A DNA stretch of 14,127 nucleotides. Origin: Gemmatimonadota bacterium. GTDB taxonomy: Bacteria > Gemmatimonadota > Gemmatimonadetes > Longimicrobiales > UBA6960. The stretch is from positions 9,526-23,652 of the forward strand of contig PAUA01000024.1 of NCBI GenBank assembly GCA_002712565.1. Direction: 5' to 3'. Below the pieces are notes generated by a model. That model did no database searches, had not been told where the DNA came from, and worked only from the letters and a program-made list of their open reading frames with translations. This document shows positions 1 through 8,139 of the stretch, piece by piece (within the stretch, counting starts at the first letter, position 1; each line of letters begins with the position of its first letter). The position numbers and the translations under genes are program-made.

Positions 1-437
1 CTTGTCGTGTCGGTGATGTCATTGGAATCGACGCTGGTCAAGCCAGTGACGACGACGTTTTGGAGCAGATCCTGCTCGTCGACTTCCCAGACCAAGGTCA
101 CTGTCCCACTACCAACATCGCCCTCTACTCGAACGCGAATGTCCTGGAACTGCCCGGTCGCCCACATCGCCTTGAAGCCCCGCTGGATGTCCAAGATCGT
201 ATAGGCGGAACCTCGGTTCAGGCCCCCCATCGCTATGATCGTGAGGTCGGCTTGACGGATATTTCCTTCCACGTCAACCGAATCGATGACGACGGGGTCA
301 AAGCTCGCGGACGCCTGCTGGGCGCCCACCTGCGTTGCCGGAAGGAGGGTAGCCAACAACAGGACAACACAAGCAGGAGTGCAACATGGGGGATTCGAGC
401 GGATCGACTGAAACACTATTCTGGTACCGACGCTCAC
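1..437 (-). CDS. bamA: Outer membrane protein assembly factor BamA, N-terminal part (runs off left edge)
   Basis: BamA is the outer-membrane beta-barrel that inserts other barrel proteins; its periplasmic arm is made of POTRA domains. Only about 145 N-terminal codons are in the window. Translating the minus strand gives a signal peptide with a hydrophobic core (VVLLLATLLPAT) and an Ala-rich cleavage region (VGAQQASA). A POTRA domain follows with the family pattern IDSVDVEGNIRQ, then GLNRGSAYTILDIQRG and MWATGQFQDIRVRVEG. A second POTRA opens with LLQNVVVTGLTSVD. The start is not certain. GTG at 437 overlaps the clpC stop as GTGA, the junction style used elsewhere in this operon, and I chose it. 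GTG at 416 would give a signal peptide 7 residues shorter. Neither has a strong ribosome binding site. The POTRA pattern makes the family call firm; the barrel lies outside the window. Confidence 0.85.
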   Translation of the reverse strand, partial: MSVGTRIVFQSIRSNPPCCTPACVVLLLATLLPATQVGAQQASASFDPVVIDSVDVEGNIRQADLTIIAMGGLNRGSAYTILDIQRGFKAMWATGQFQDIRVRVEGDVGSGTVTLVWEVDEQDLLQNVVVTGLTSVDSNDITDTT

Positions 438-2914
438 GTCTTCGACTGTGATGCCACCGCCATGGTGAGGTTGTTACCGTCTTCGTTGACATCCACGACG
501 ATCTCGTCACCCGAGGAGAACTCCGCGGTCAGGATCTTCTCGGAGAGCGGATCCTCCACGTATCGCTGGATAGCACGGCGCAGAGGTCGAGCTCCGAATT
601 TCTCGTCATAGCCCTTCTCCACCAGGAAGCTTGTGGCGGCCCCAGAGAGCGCCAAGGTGAGATCTTCTTCAGCCAGCCGTTCATCGATCTCTTTCATGAG
701 GATGTGGACGATCTGTCCGATCTCCTCGCGGTCGAGAGTATGGAAGACGATGGTCTCGTCCACCCGATTGAGAAACTCCGGATTGAAGGCCCGCTCGATC
801 TCGTCACGTACCTTGGCCTGCATCACGTCGTATGAGCTATGTCGCTCGCCGTCGTGAAAGCCGAGACTGCCTCCCTTGGAGATTTCTCTGGCCCCGAGAT
901 TGGACGTCATGATGAGGACCGTATTCCTAAAATCGATCACTCTACCGTAGTTGTCCGTAAGGCGCCCTTCGTCCAGCACCTGGAGTAGAATGTTGAACAC
1001 ATCCGGATGAGCCTTTTCGATTTCGTCGAGGAGGACCACGGAGTACGGACGACGCCGGACTGCCTTCGTAAGGGCTCCGGAATCCTCATAACCCACATAT
1101 CCAGGTGGCGCACCGATCAACCGCGACACGGAGAACTTCTCCATGTATTCACTCATGTCCACGCGAATGAGAGCTTCGCGGTCGGCGAAAAGAAATTCGG
1201 CCAACGCCCGAGCGAGTTCCGTCTTTCCCACTCCGGTCGGTCCGGAAAAAATGAAGGATCCAATCGGACGCTGAGGGTCCTTCAGACCCGCTCGGCTTCT
1301 TCGGATGGCTCTTGAGATCGCCAGGATGGCATCGTCCTGGCCGATCACCCGCTGGTGAATTTCGTCCTCCATGTGGACCAGGCGCTCGGTCTCAGCCTGC
1401 TGGAGTCTGGTCACCGGGATCCCGGTCCAGCGCCCCACGATAAACGCGACGTCTTCGGACTGGATTTCGGGACGGTGCTGCTTACGCTCTTCCTCCCACT
1501 GCTCTTGCTCAGCTCGGATCCTGTCCTGAAGCGCGCGCTCCTGATCCCGAAGTTCGGCGGCCCGTTCGAAATCCTGATCTCGGATGGTCCCTTCCTTCAG
1601 GTCGGCGATCTCGGCGAGTTCTTCCTTCAAGTCTTCGACCTGCGGAGGTGGCACTTGTGCCGCGATGCGCGCCCGCGCACCCGCCTCGTCGATGACATCG
1701 ATGGCTTTGTCGGGGAGGAAGCGGTCGGTGATGTAACGGTCGGCAAGCTTCGCCGACTGCCGGAGTGCCTCGTCTGGGATCACGATCCGATGATGGTCTT
1801 CGTAGTGATCCCTCAGGCCTTGAAGAATTTCCACGGTTTCGTCGACAGACGGCGGATCCACGATGACCGGCTGGAAGCGACGCTCGAGAGCGCCGTCCTT
1901 CTCGATGTACTTCCTGTATTCGGTGAGCGTCGATGCGCCGATACACTGCAGCTCCCCGCGAGACAACGACGGCTTGAGCATGTTGGACGCGTCGATGGCG
2001 CCCTCAGCAGCACCGGCTCCAACCAATGTGTGCAGCTCGTCGATGAACAGTATCACGCCCTGATTCTGTGAGATCTCGTTCATCACGGCCTTGAGGCGCT
2101 CCTCAAACTGACCCCGGTACTTCGTGCCCGCGATCACGGCCGCCATGTCGAGCGCCAGCACCCGGTTGTCCTTCAGGGCGTCTGTCACGTCATTGCGGGA
2201 GATGAGTTGGGCCAGCCCCTCCACGATGGCGGTCTTGCCGACACCTGGCTCCCCGATGAGCACCGGATTGTTCTTCTTGCGACGACAAAGGATCTCCACC
2301 ACACGTTCTATTTCGGTTACGCGGCCGATAGTGGGATCCAGCTTGCCCTGGCGCGCCAGGTCAGTCAGGTCCCGGCAGAAGTGGTCGAGCGCTGGGGTCT
2401 TGGACTTCTTGTCTCCTTTTCCGGATGGTGGCGTGAACGTACCACCCCCGATTCCCGCCGGTTGCGCCGGACCCGCGTCGGACCCGAGCACCTTGAGCGT
2501 CTCGGAGCGGGCCTCTTCCATCCCGATGCCTAATGAGTTGAGGACCTGCGCCGCGATCCCTTTCTCTTCCCGCAGCAAACCGAGGAGGAGGTGCTCCGTG
2601 CCAACGTATGAATGGCTGAGCTCCCGCGCTTCGACCATCGCGAATTCGAGTACTTTCTTGGCCCGCGACGTGTAGGGGAGTTCACCGAGCGCAATCGTGG
2701 CCTTCCCCTTCTTTACCGATTCTTCGACTTGTTCGTGAATCTGGTCGAGATCGACGTTCAGGTTCGTGAGCACGGCCGCGGCAACCCCATCGCCCTCACG
2801 GATGAGGCCCAGGAGGATGTGCTCGGTGCCCACATAGTCGTGCTGGAGGCGGATCGCCTCTTCCCTGGCCATCGCCAGCACTTTCCGGACACGGTCGGTG
2901 AAATTGTAATTCAT
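434..2914 (-). CDS. clpC: ClpC, AAA+ unfoldase subunit of the ClpCP protease
   Basis: ClpC is a Hsp100 ATPase that unfolds clients and threads them into ClpP. The 826 residues match the usual family length. In order: two Clp N-repeats (about 3-70 and 80-145), a linker, AAA module 1 with Walker A GEPGVGKT (221-228) and Walker B VILFIDE (287-293), a short middle domain with a UVR-like helical pair (about 437-467), AAA module 2 with Walker A GPTGVGKT (558-565), pore loop GYVGYE (605-610) and Walker B VVLLDE (626-631), and a C-terminal D2-small domain. The middle domain is short as in ClpC and unlike ClpB. LGF at 684-686 fits the ClpP-docking loop. Glu31 and Glu107, each in a VGTEH motif, match the phospho-arginine-binding glutamates of Bacillus ClpC (Glu32, Glu106). 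mcsB ends 12 bases upstream and its TAA is in frame with this ATG, so no longer start is possible. Confidence 0.97.
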   Translation of the reverse strand: MNYNFTDRVRKVLAMAREEAIRLQHDYVGTEHILLGLIREGDGVAAAVLTNLNVDLDQIHEQVEESVKKGKATIALGELPYTSRAKKVLEFAMVEARELSHSYVGTEHLLLGLLREEKGIAAQVLNSLGIGMEEARSETLKVLGSDAGPAQPAGIGGGTFTPPSGKGDKKSKTPALDHFCRDLTDLARQGKLDPTIGRVTEIERVVEILCRRKKNNPVLIGEPGVGKTAIVEGLAQLISRNDVTDALKDNRVLALDMAAVIAGTKYRGQFEERLKAVMNEISQNQGVILFIDELHTLVGAGAAEGAIDASNMLKPSLSRGELQCIGASTLTEYRKYIEKDGALERRFQPVIVDPPSVDETVEILQGLRDHYEDHHRIVIPDEALRQSAKLADRYITDRFLPDKAIDVIDEAGARARIAAQVPPPQVEDLKEELAEIADLKEGTIRDQDFERAAELRDQERALQDRIRAEQEQWEEERKQHRPEIQSEDVAFIVGRWTGIPVTRLQQAETERLVHMEDEIHQRVIGQDDAILAISRAIRRSRAGLKDPQRPIGSFIFSGPTGVGKTELARALAEFLFADREALIRVDMSEYMEKFSVSRLIGAPPGYVGYEDSGALTKAVRRRPYSVVLLDEIEKAHPDVFNILLQVLDEGRLTDNYGRVIDFRNTVLIMTSNLGAREISKGGSLGFHDGERHSSYDVMQAKVRDEIERAFNPEFLNRVDETIVFHTLDREEIGQIVHILMKEIDERLAEEDLTLALSGAATSFLVEKGYDEKFGARPLRRAIQRYVEDPLSEKILTAEFSSGDEIVVDVNEDGNNLTMAVASQSKT

Positions 2915-2926
2915 GCTTAGAGTCGC

Positions 2927-4051
2927 TTACCCCTCCGTGGGCGAATCGGTCTGTTCGATCTCTTCTTCCGGCGTTGCCGGCCCCTCTTTCGACAAGACAC
3001 TTCTCACATAAGCCGCCCGGTGTGCGTCACATTCCCCAGGCGAAAGGTCGCGTCCAGCGGCCTGCTCGAGATGAGCCTTCTGTGTGAAAATCATGAGTTT
3101 GTTGAGCGTGTATACCCGGAGTTCTGGCAGGAGTTTCAGGCCAACACCCAGACGAATTCCGGACAACAAATTCATCAATTCTTCAAAGGGAAGCGACCTA
3201 GCGTACTGCAGAAGGCCATAGGCACGCCAGATCTTGTCCTCCGTCACTTGGGGCGCATCCCGCAGTAGCACCTGCCGCGCCTGATCTTCGTATTGAATCA
3301 CCTGCCGGACGATCTTGTCGAGGTGTTCGACGAGTTCTTCTTCGCTCTTCCCCAATGTCGTCTGGTTCGACAATTGAAAGAAGTTTCCAACCACCTCGGA
3401 GCCCTCGCCATACAGGCCCCGGAAGGTGAGACCGACCTGCCCGAGGCCCTGGAGCACCTTTCCGATCTCTTTGGTCAGAACCAAGCCGGGAAGATGCACG
3501 AGAACCGATGCGCGAAGCCCACTTCCGACATTGGTGGGGCAACTGGTCAGGAAACCGAATTCGTGATGGTACGCGAATGGGAGTTCCTGACCCAGTTCCT
3601 CGTCCAGACGATCGACTTGGTCCCAGGCCTCCTTGAGACGAAGCCCGGATACCAGCCCCTGCAGGCGAAGGTGGTCTTCTTCGTTCACCATCACGCTGAG
3701 TGGGTCTTGGGCGGCGAGCAACACAGCGGTGGCGCGGGATGGACCCACCTTCACATCGCCGAGCAACTCCCGGGAAGCGAGTCGCCGCTCGAGAAGCATC
3801 CCCCGGCTTCGGTGATCCAGGTCCGGAAGTGCGAGTAAGGTGGATCCAGCAAGGAGTTCAACTTTGTCCATCGCCCGACGGGTCTGCTCGAGAACCGCCT
3901 CGCGGTCGTTGACCCGTGCTCGTGGTCCAAACGCGTGTCCTTGGAGATTTCGAGCCAGCCGGATCCGAGTTGAAAGCACGACGCCGGCATGTTCTCCACT
4001 GGCGTCGAGCCATCCTAGGCCATGGTTGGGAAGCGTGTGAAGGTCACTCAT
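2927..4051 (-). CDS. mcsB: McsB protein-arginine kinase
   Basis: McsB uses ATP to phosphorylate arginine side chains of damaged or regulatory proteins, marking them for ClpCP. The 374 residues carry a phosphagen-kinase-type catalytic domain: STRIRLARN (27-35), the acidic NEEDHLRL motif (123-130) and CPTNVGSGLRAS (171-182). The C-terminal helical domain ends in an acidic tail (EEEIEQTDSPTEG). Phosphagen kinases of free amino acids have a different N-terminal domain, and the mcsA and clpC neighbours confirm the protein-kinase assignment. One oddity is residues 341-346, CDAHRA, where the family motif thought to bind phospho-arginine allosterically is RDxxRA; the first Arg is Cys here (codon TGT, one base from CGT). 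The ATG overlaps the mcsA stop as ATGA, so translation is probably coupled to that of its activator. Confidence 0.96.
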   Translation of the reverse strand: MSDLHTLPNHGLGWLDASGEHAGVVLSTRIRLARNLQGHAFGPRARVNDREAVLEQTRRAMDKVELLAGSTLLALPDLDHRSRGMLLERRLASRELLGDVKVGPSRATAVLLAAQDPLSVMVNEEDHLRLQGLVSGLRLKEAWDQVDRLDEELGQELPFAYHHEFGFLTSCPTNVGSGLRASVLVHLPGLVLTKEIGKVLQGLGQVGLTFRGLYGEGSEVVGNFFQLSNQTTLGKSEEELVEHLDKIVRQVIQYEDQARQVLLRDAPQVTEDKIWRAYGLLQYARSLPFEELMNLLSGIRLGVGLKLLPELRVYTLNKLMIFTQKAHLEQAAGRDLSPGECDAHRAAYVRSVLSKEGPATPEEEIEQTDSPTEG

Positions 4052-4584
4052 GGTATGTGATCGGTCCCCGCCGGCTCCATCCCCCGGATCTTGTCACGAA
4101 GCCCTGCCGCCCTCTCAAAATCTTCGGAGTCGACTGCACGCTGGAGCTTGTGGCGAAGAACCTCCACTTGTTTTTCTACGTCCGATGCCGCCGGATCCGG
4201 AGGCAGATAGACTTTACCCAAGTGTTGCGTGCTTCCGTGCACACGCCGGAGGAGGCCTCTCAGATAGGATTCGTAGGTCGTGTAGCAGTGCGGACAACCC
4301 AGCCGGCCCGCCTCGCGGAAGTTTTCAAAGGTAAGGCCACAGAAGGAACACGGTCCAAGCGCCTCAGGAGGATCCTCGGAGCCCGGTGCATCCGTGAGTT
4401 GAGCCAGAAATCCTGTGAGAGGAAAGTTTACGGGCCCCTCGATCCCCTCGACCCCTTTGACGGCCGCGCACTTCTCACAGAGATGCGAGGTCTTCATCTC
4501 GTTGCTTACGATCTGTGTGAGATGTACGACCGCGTCGTCGGCGCCACACTGATCGCAGGATTTCTTGGACTCCTTGCCTTCCAT
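4048..4584 (-). CDS. mcsA: McsA, zinc-finger activator of the McsB arginine kinase
   Basis: McsA binds and activates McsB and helps deliver substrates to ClpC. The protein is 178 residues with four CxxC pairs: Cys10/13, Cys36/39, Cys79/82 and Cys97/100, enough for two treble or ribbon-type zinc sites. The C-terminal segment (about 137-168, with EDFERAAGLRDKI) is a UVR (UvrB/UvrC) motif, which also occurs in the ClpC middle domain. This domain order is the McsA signature. The start ATG lies 6 bases after the lolD stop, with only a weak upstream GAG. It overlaps mcsB by 4 bases. In Firmicutes the gene usually follows ctsR; here it follows an ABC transporter gene and no ctsR-like repressor is visible. 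Confidence 0.95.
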   Translation of the reverse strand: MEGKESKKSCDQCGADDAVVHLTQIVSNEMKTSHLCEKCAAVKGVEGIEGPVNFPLTGFLAQLTDAPGSEDPPEALGPCSFCGLTFENFREAGRLGCPHCYTTYESYLRGLLRRVHGSTQHLGKVYLPPDPAASDVEKQVEVLRHKLQRAVDSEDFERAAGLRDKIRGMEPAGTDHIP

Positions 4585-4590
4585 CGCTCG

Positions 4591-5313
4591 TCAAGCTCGA
4601 CCGACTTCGTGAAGCCGGCCGTCCTTCAGTTCGAGGATCCGGTCGGCCCGACCAGCCAATTCCGGGTTGTGCGTTACGAGGACCATGCCGAGTCGCTGGC
4701 TCTCCTGGAGGTGAAACAGAAGATTGTGTAGTTCCTCACTCGTCTGCGTGTCGAGATTACCTGAGGGCTCATCGGCCAGAAGTAGCGGCGGTTCGGCGGA
4801 AAGAGCCCGCGCGACCGCGACGCGCTGCTGCTCCCCACCTGAAAGTTGGCTCGAGCGGTGGGACATACGTTCGCTGAGCCCGACGAGAGTCAGGAGTTCC
4901 TGGGCCCTCGCCTCGGAAGCCTTTCGCTGTCGTCCGGCAATCAAACAAGGCATCATCACGTTCTCCAGCGCCGTAAACTCTCTCAGGAGGTGATGAAACT
5001 GAAACACGAAGCCCACACCGACGTTTCGCATCCGTGCGAGTTGGTCTCCGTTCACCTCCGATATGTCACGGCCTCCGAGGAAAACACCACCGGAAGTCGG
5101 ACGATCGAGTGCACCTAACAAATGCAAAAGCGTGGACTTCCCGGCCCCACTACTTCCTACGATCGCGACAACCTCCCCCAACTCGACCCGAAGATCTATC
5201 CCTGCCAATACCTCGAGTTCACGGCCGTCTCCGCCTACAAACACCTTACACAAAGCCCGGGCTTCAACGGCGGGGGAAGCCAGACCGCCGGCCACCATGT
5301 CCGGCTCATTCAT
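4591..5313 (-). CDS. lolD: LolD-type ABC transporter ATP-binding protein
   Basis: This is the ATPase of a lipoprotein-releasing (LolCDE-type) or MacB-family transporter at the inner membrane. Numbered from the GTG at 5325 (244 residues), the motifs are Walker A GSSGAGKS (57-64), Q-loop in FVFQFHHLL (Gln109), signature LSGGEQQR (161-168), Walker [13 protein letters not shown] (about 181-192) and switch His219 in VTHN. The [21 protein letters not shown] stretch is typical of LolD. The start is ambiguous: GTG 5325, ATG 5313 and ATG 5298 are all in frame, and none has a clear ribosome binding site. I give ATG 5313, which overlaps the end of the permease gene by 8 bases and yields 240 residues. 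The permease immediately upstream makes lipoprotein export the likeliest role. Confidence 0.92.
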   Translation of the reverse strand: MNEPDMVAGGLASPAVEARALCKVFVGGDGRELEVLAGIDLRVELGEVVAIVGSSGAGKSTLLHLLGALDRPTSGGVFLGGRDISEVNGDQLARMRNVGVGFVFQFHHLLREFTALENVMMPCLIAGRQRKASEARAQELLTLVGLSERMSHRSSQLSGGEQQRVAVARALSAEPPLLLADEPSGNLDTQTSEELHNLLFHLQESQRLGMVLVTHNPELAGRADRILELKDGRLHEVGRA

Positions 5314-6574
5314 GCCGAATCGCACGGACCGGCTGAAGCTGAGAAGCTTGCAGGGCGGGATAGATGGTGGCCAGCAAGGCGATCAGAAAGCTGACGCCCA
5401 CGATCATACCGATGTCCGCCGCGTGGATCGAGACCGGTAGGTTTTCGACGAAATACACTTCCGCGGGAATCTTGATGATCTCGAACGTGTCCAACACCCA
5501 TGCGGCGACCAATCCGATAATCGCACCCGCGGTCGTACCGATGACTCCGATGGAGAGCCCCTGGATCATGAAAACCCGGAGAATCATCCGGTCGGTCATG
5601 CCCATGGATTTGAGAATGCCGATCTCTCGGGTACGGTCCACCACGACCATCACCAGAGTGCTCACGATGTTGAACGCGGCGACCACGACGATCAACGTGA
5701 GGATCAGGTACATGGCCAGCTTCTCGAGCTCGAGAGCCGAGAAGAGGGCCCTGTTCGTCACGCTCCAACTGGTCGACACGAACTCGGGGTAACCGAGAGC
5801 AACCTGGATGGAATCGGACACCCGTCCCGCTTCGTTGGGATCAAAGACTCGCACTCCGAGTCCACCAACTCGGTCGCCCTGCAGGATGCCCAACTGCTCC
5901 TGCGCGGCCTCGATCGGCACGTAGATGTTCTTGATGTCGTAGTCGTACATGCCGGTCGTAAACGTTCCCGTGAATTCGTACGGACGTGTAGCGGGGGTGG
6001 GCACCCCCATCAGGTCGTACTTGGTGTTCTCGTAAGCGATCAGCGTGAGCGTGTCGCCAGTGAGCATCCGCAAGCGCGCCGCTAGCCGATTTCCCATCAC
6101 AACGGGCGGGAGCCCCGACGCTGTAGGGCCTAGGTCGAGGACGCCCTCCTGGATCTGGGTCTCCATTTCGGTCACAGTGGGGCCTCCGGGATCGAGGGCC
6201 ACACCGAACATGTCTGCAGATTGGGAATAGTCTCCCCGCATCACGGTGACCGAACTGAGGAGCCAGGGGGCGACTGCCACGACACCTTCGACCTTCCGGA
6301 CTCGATCGGCGACCGTCTCCCAATTGTCCATTCGGAGGCTGCCACCGGCCTGCTGCACCAGCACGTGAGGAGAAGACTCGAGGATCTTGCCCAGCAGATC
6401 TTCCTGCATCCCCGACATCACGCCAATCACGACCACGAGCGCACTGACGCCCACGGTCACCCCACCCAGCGCGATCCAGGTGATGAGGGAAAAGAGGCGG
6501 CTGCCGCCCTTGGACGACAGGTAGCGCCGGGCGACGTACCACTCCAGCCCTCGCCTCGGAGCACGGGAAGACAT
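5306..6574 (-). CDS. lolC: LolC/LolE-family lipoprotein-releasing permease
   Basis: This is the inner-membrane subunit that, with LolD, extracts outer-membrane-destined lipoproteins and passes them to LolA. The 422 residues match family length. The architecture is that of LolC/E: a short cytoplasmic N-terminus (LEWYVARRYL), TM1 at about 29-55, a large periplasmic domain of roughly 230 residues, then three TM segments (about 286-313, 335-362 and 388-409) forming the FtsX-like domain. The cytoplasmic loop VVDRTREIGILKSMGMTDR is highly characteristic, and the C-terminus ends [17 protein letters not shown]. Only one permease gene is present in the window, so the complex may be a homodimer or its partner may lie elsewhere; C versus E cannot be decided. 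ATG at 6574 (TGATG with the lysS stop) is preferred over GTG at 6577, which also overlaps lysS. Confidence 0.93.
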   Translation of the reverse strand: MSSRAPRRGLEWYVARRYLSSKGGSRLFSLITWIALGGVTVGVSALVVVIGVMSGMQEDLLGKILESSPHVLVQQAGGSLRMDNWETVADRVRKVEGVVAVAPWLLSSVTVMRGDYSQSADMFGVALDPGGPTVTEMETQIQEGVLDLGPTASGLPPVVMGNRLAARLRMLTGDTLTLIAYENTKYDLMGVPTPATRPYEFTGTFTTGMYDYDIKNIYVPIEAAQEQLGILQGDRVGGLGVRVFDPNEAGRVSDSIQVALGYPEFVSTSWSVTNRALFSALELEKLAMYLILTLIVVVAAFNIVSTLVMVVVDRTREIGILKSMGMTDRMILRVFMIQGLSIGVIGTTAGAIIGLVAAWVLDTFEIIKIPAEVYFVENLPVSIHAADIGMIVGVSFLIALLATIYPALQASQLQPVRAIRHE

Positions 6575-8139
6575 CACGCGTCGCGGAGTGTAGGGAAGAG
6601 GATCACGTCGCGAATCGACGGTTGATCTGTGAGGAGCATGGTCAGCCGATCGATCCCCATGCCCAACCCACCGGTCGGGGGCATCCCATACTCGAGAGCC
6701 CTCACGTAGTCCTCATCAATCGGATGTGTCTCATCGTCACCAGCTTCCTCGAGCCCGGCCTGGTCCTGGAAGCGCTGCCTTTGGTCGATGGGGTCATTCA
6801 GCTCCGAGAACGCGTTGGCAATTTCCTCGCCCGCCACGAAGAGTTCGAAACGTTCGGTGAGGTCGGGGTCATTTCGGTGAGGCTTGGCGAGGGGACTGAG
6901 CTCCTTTGGGTGATCCATCACAAAGGTGGGCTGGATCAAGTTCGGTTGCACGAGCTCCCCGAAAAGTTTGTCGATGAGTTTGCCCCAGCCCGCCCCCTCG
7001 AGATCAGGAACCTTCAGACGCTCGGCATGGGATCGCAGATCGTCGGCGGAAAGTACCGCGACATCAGCGCCCAGGGCGTCGGAGAGGCTGCCCAGCATGC
7101 GCACGCGTTCGTAGGGTCCCGTGAAGTCGATCTCTTGACCTTGATAGACGACCTCGAGCGAACCCGTCGCGGCTTGGATCACTTCCGCCAACATACGCTC
7201 TGTCAAGTCCATCAAGCCTTCATAGTCGATAAGAGCCTGGTAGAATTCGAGCATCGTAAATTCGGGGTTGTGGAGTCGATCGATGCCCTCGTTTCGAAAA
7301 TCCTTGCTGATCTCATAGACACGTTCCAGGCCCCCCACGATGAGGCGCTTGAGGTAGAGCTCGTCGGCAATCCGAAGGTAAAGCGTCCGGTCCAATGCGT
7401 TGTGTTTCGTGAGGAACGGACGCGCTGCCGCCCCACCATACAAAGGCTGAAGGGCTGGTGTTTCAACTTCCAAGAAGTCCTCACCGTCCAAAAAGCTCCG
7501 AAGCTTCGAAATGATCTTGGCCCGGGTGCGGAATACCTCCCGGACTTCGGGATTGACTGCGAGATCGGCATAGCGCTGACGGTACCGGATTTCCTTGTCT
7601 GAGAACCCACTGAACGTACTCCGTTCCCCGGTCTCCGCATCCGTCTCCGTCTTCCCGAGCGGGAGCGGCCGCAAGGATTTAGCGAGCAGTGTCCAGTCCT
7701 GTACTCTTACCGTGACTTCCCCAGTGCGCGTGCGAAAGAGTACTCCCTCCGCGCCGATCCAATCGCCAAGGTCGAGTAGCTCGAGCGCCCCGAACGGTTC
7801 ATCCCCCAACACGTCCTTTCGAAAATAGATCTGGACCTGGCCGGAGCGATCCTCGACATGTGCGAACGCGCTCTTCCCGTGGGACCTGTAGCTCGTGATA
7901 CGTCCGGCGACCGAAACGAGCTCCGCCTGTCCGTTCTCGTCGAGGGCGCCTGCCTGCTCCGCCTGACCGAAGAGCGAAACGGCTTCCCCCGCGAGATGGG
8001 TCCGGTCGTAGCTATAGGCGTAAGGCTCGAGGCCCCGCTCTCGTATCGCCTCCAGCTTGTCGTGACGGTGTTGTCTCACCTGGCTGAGCTCTTCGGACGC
8101 GAGTCCTTCCACCTCGGTGCCCTGCGAAGCCTCGGTCAC
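6574..8139 (-). CDS. lysS: Class II lysyl-tRNA synthetase
   Basis: The enzyme attaches lysine to tRNA-Lys in the cytosol. The 521 residues are standard for bacterial LysS (about 500). The N-terminal OB-fold anticodon-binding domain contains VSVAGRITSYRSHGKSAF (76-93) and VQIYFRKD. The catalytic class II core has motif 1 around FLEVETPALQP (222-232), motif 2 around YEISKDFRNEGIDRLHNPEF (275-294) and motif 3 GLGMGIDRLTMLL (from 491). The start is GTG at 8139, overlapping the prfB stop as GTGA. An AGGGAG ribosome binding site at 8147-8152, 7 bases upstream, supports this start. No class I KMSKS-type enzyme features are present. It is followed by the lolC gene with a 1-base overlap. Confidence 0.97.
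   Translation of the reverse strand: MTEASQGTEVEGLASEELSQVRQHRHDKLEAIRERGLEPYAYSYDRTHLAGEAVSLFGQAEQAGALDENGQAELVSVAGRITSYRSHGKSAFAHVEDRSGQVQIYFRKDVLGDEPFGALELLDLGDWIGAEGVLFRTRTGEVTVRVQDWTLLAKSLRPLPLGKTETDAETGERSTFSGFSDKEIRYRQRYADLAVNPEVREVFRTRAKIISKLRSFLDGEDFLEVETPALQPLYGGAAARPFLTKHNALDRTLYLRIADELYLKRLIVGGLERVYEISKDFRNEGIDRLHNPEFTMLEFYQALIDYEGLMDLTERMLAEVIQAATGSLEVVYQGQEIDFTGPYERVRMLGSLSDALGADVAVLSADDLRSHAERLKVPDLEGAGWGKLIDKLFGELVQPNLIQPTFVMDHPKELSPLAKPHRNDPDLTERFELFVAGEEIANAFSELNDPIDQRQRFQDQAGLEEAGDDETHPIDEDYVRALEYGMPPTGGLGMGIDRLTMLLTDQPSIRDVILFPTLRDA

Noticed and set aside
298..510. Minus-strand 70-codon frame across the clpC/bamA junction
   Set aside because: It is out of frame with both genes; the frame with signal peptide and POTRA domains is the real one.
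3916..4731. Plus-strand open frame (271 codons) spanning mcsB, mcsA and lolD
   Set aside because: It lies antisense across three firmly identified genes, so it is a shadow frame.
6622..7602. Long plus-strand open frame (326 codons) opposite lysS
   Set aside because: It is antisense to well-conserved lysS codons, has no recognisable domain, and is explained by codon bias in GC-rich DNA.
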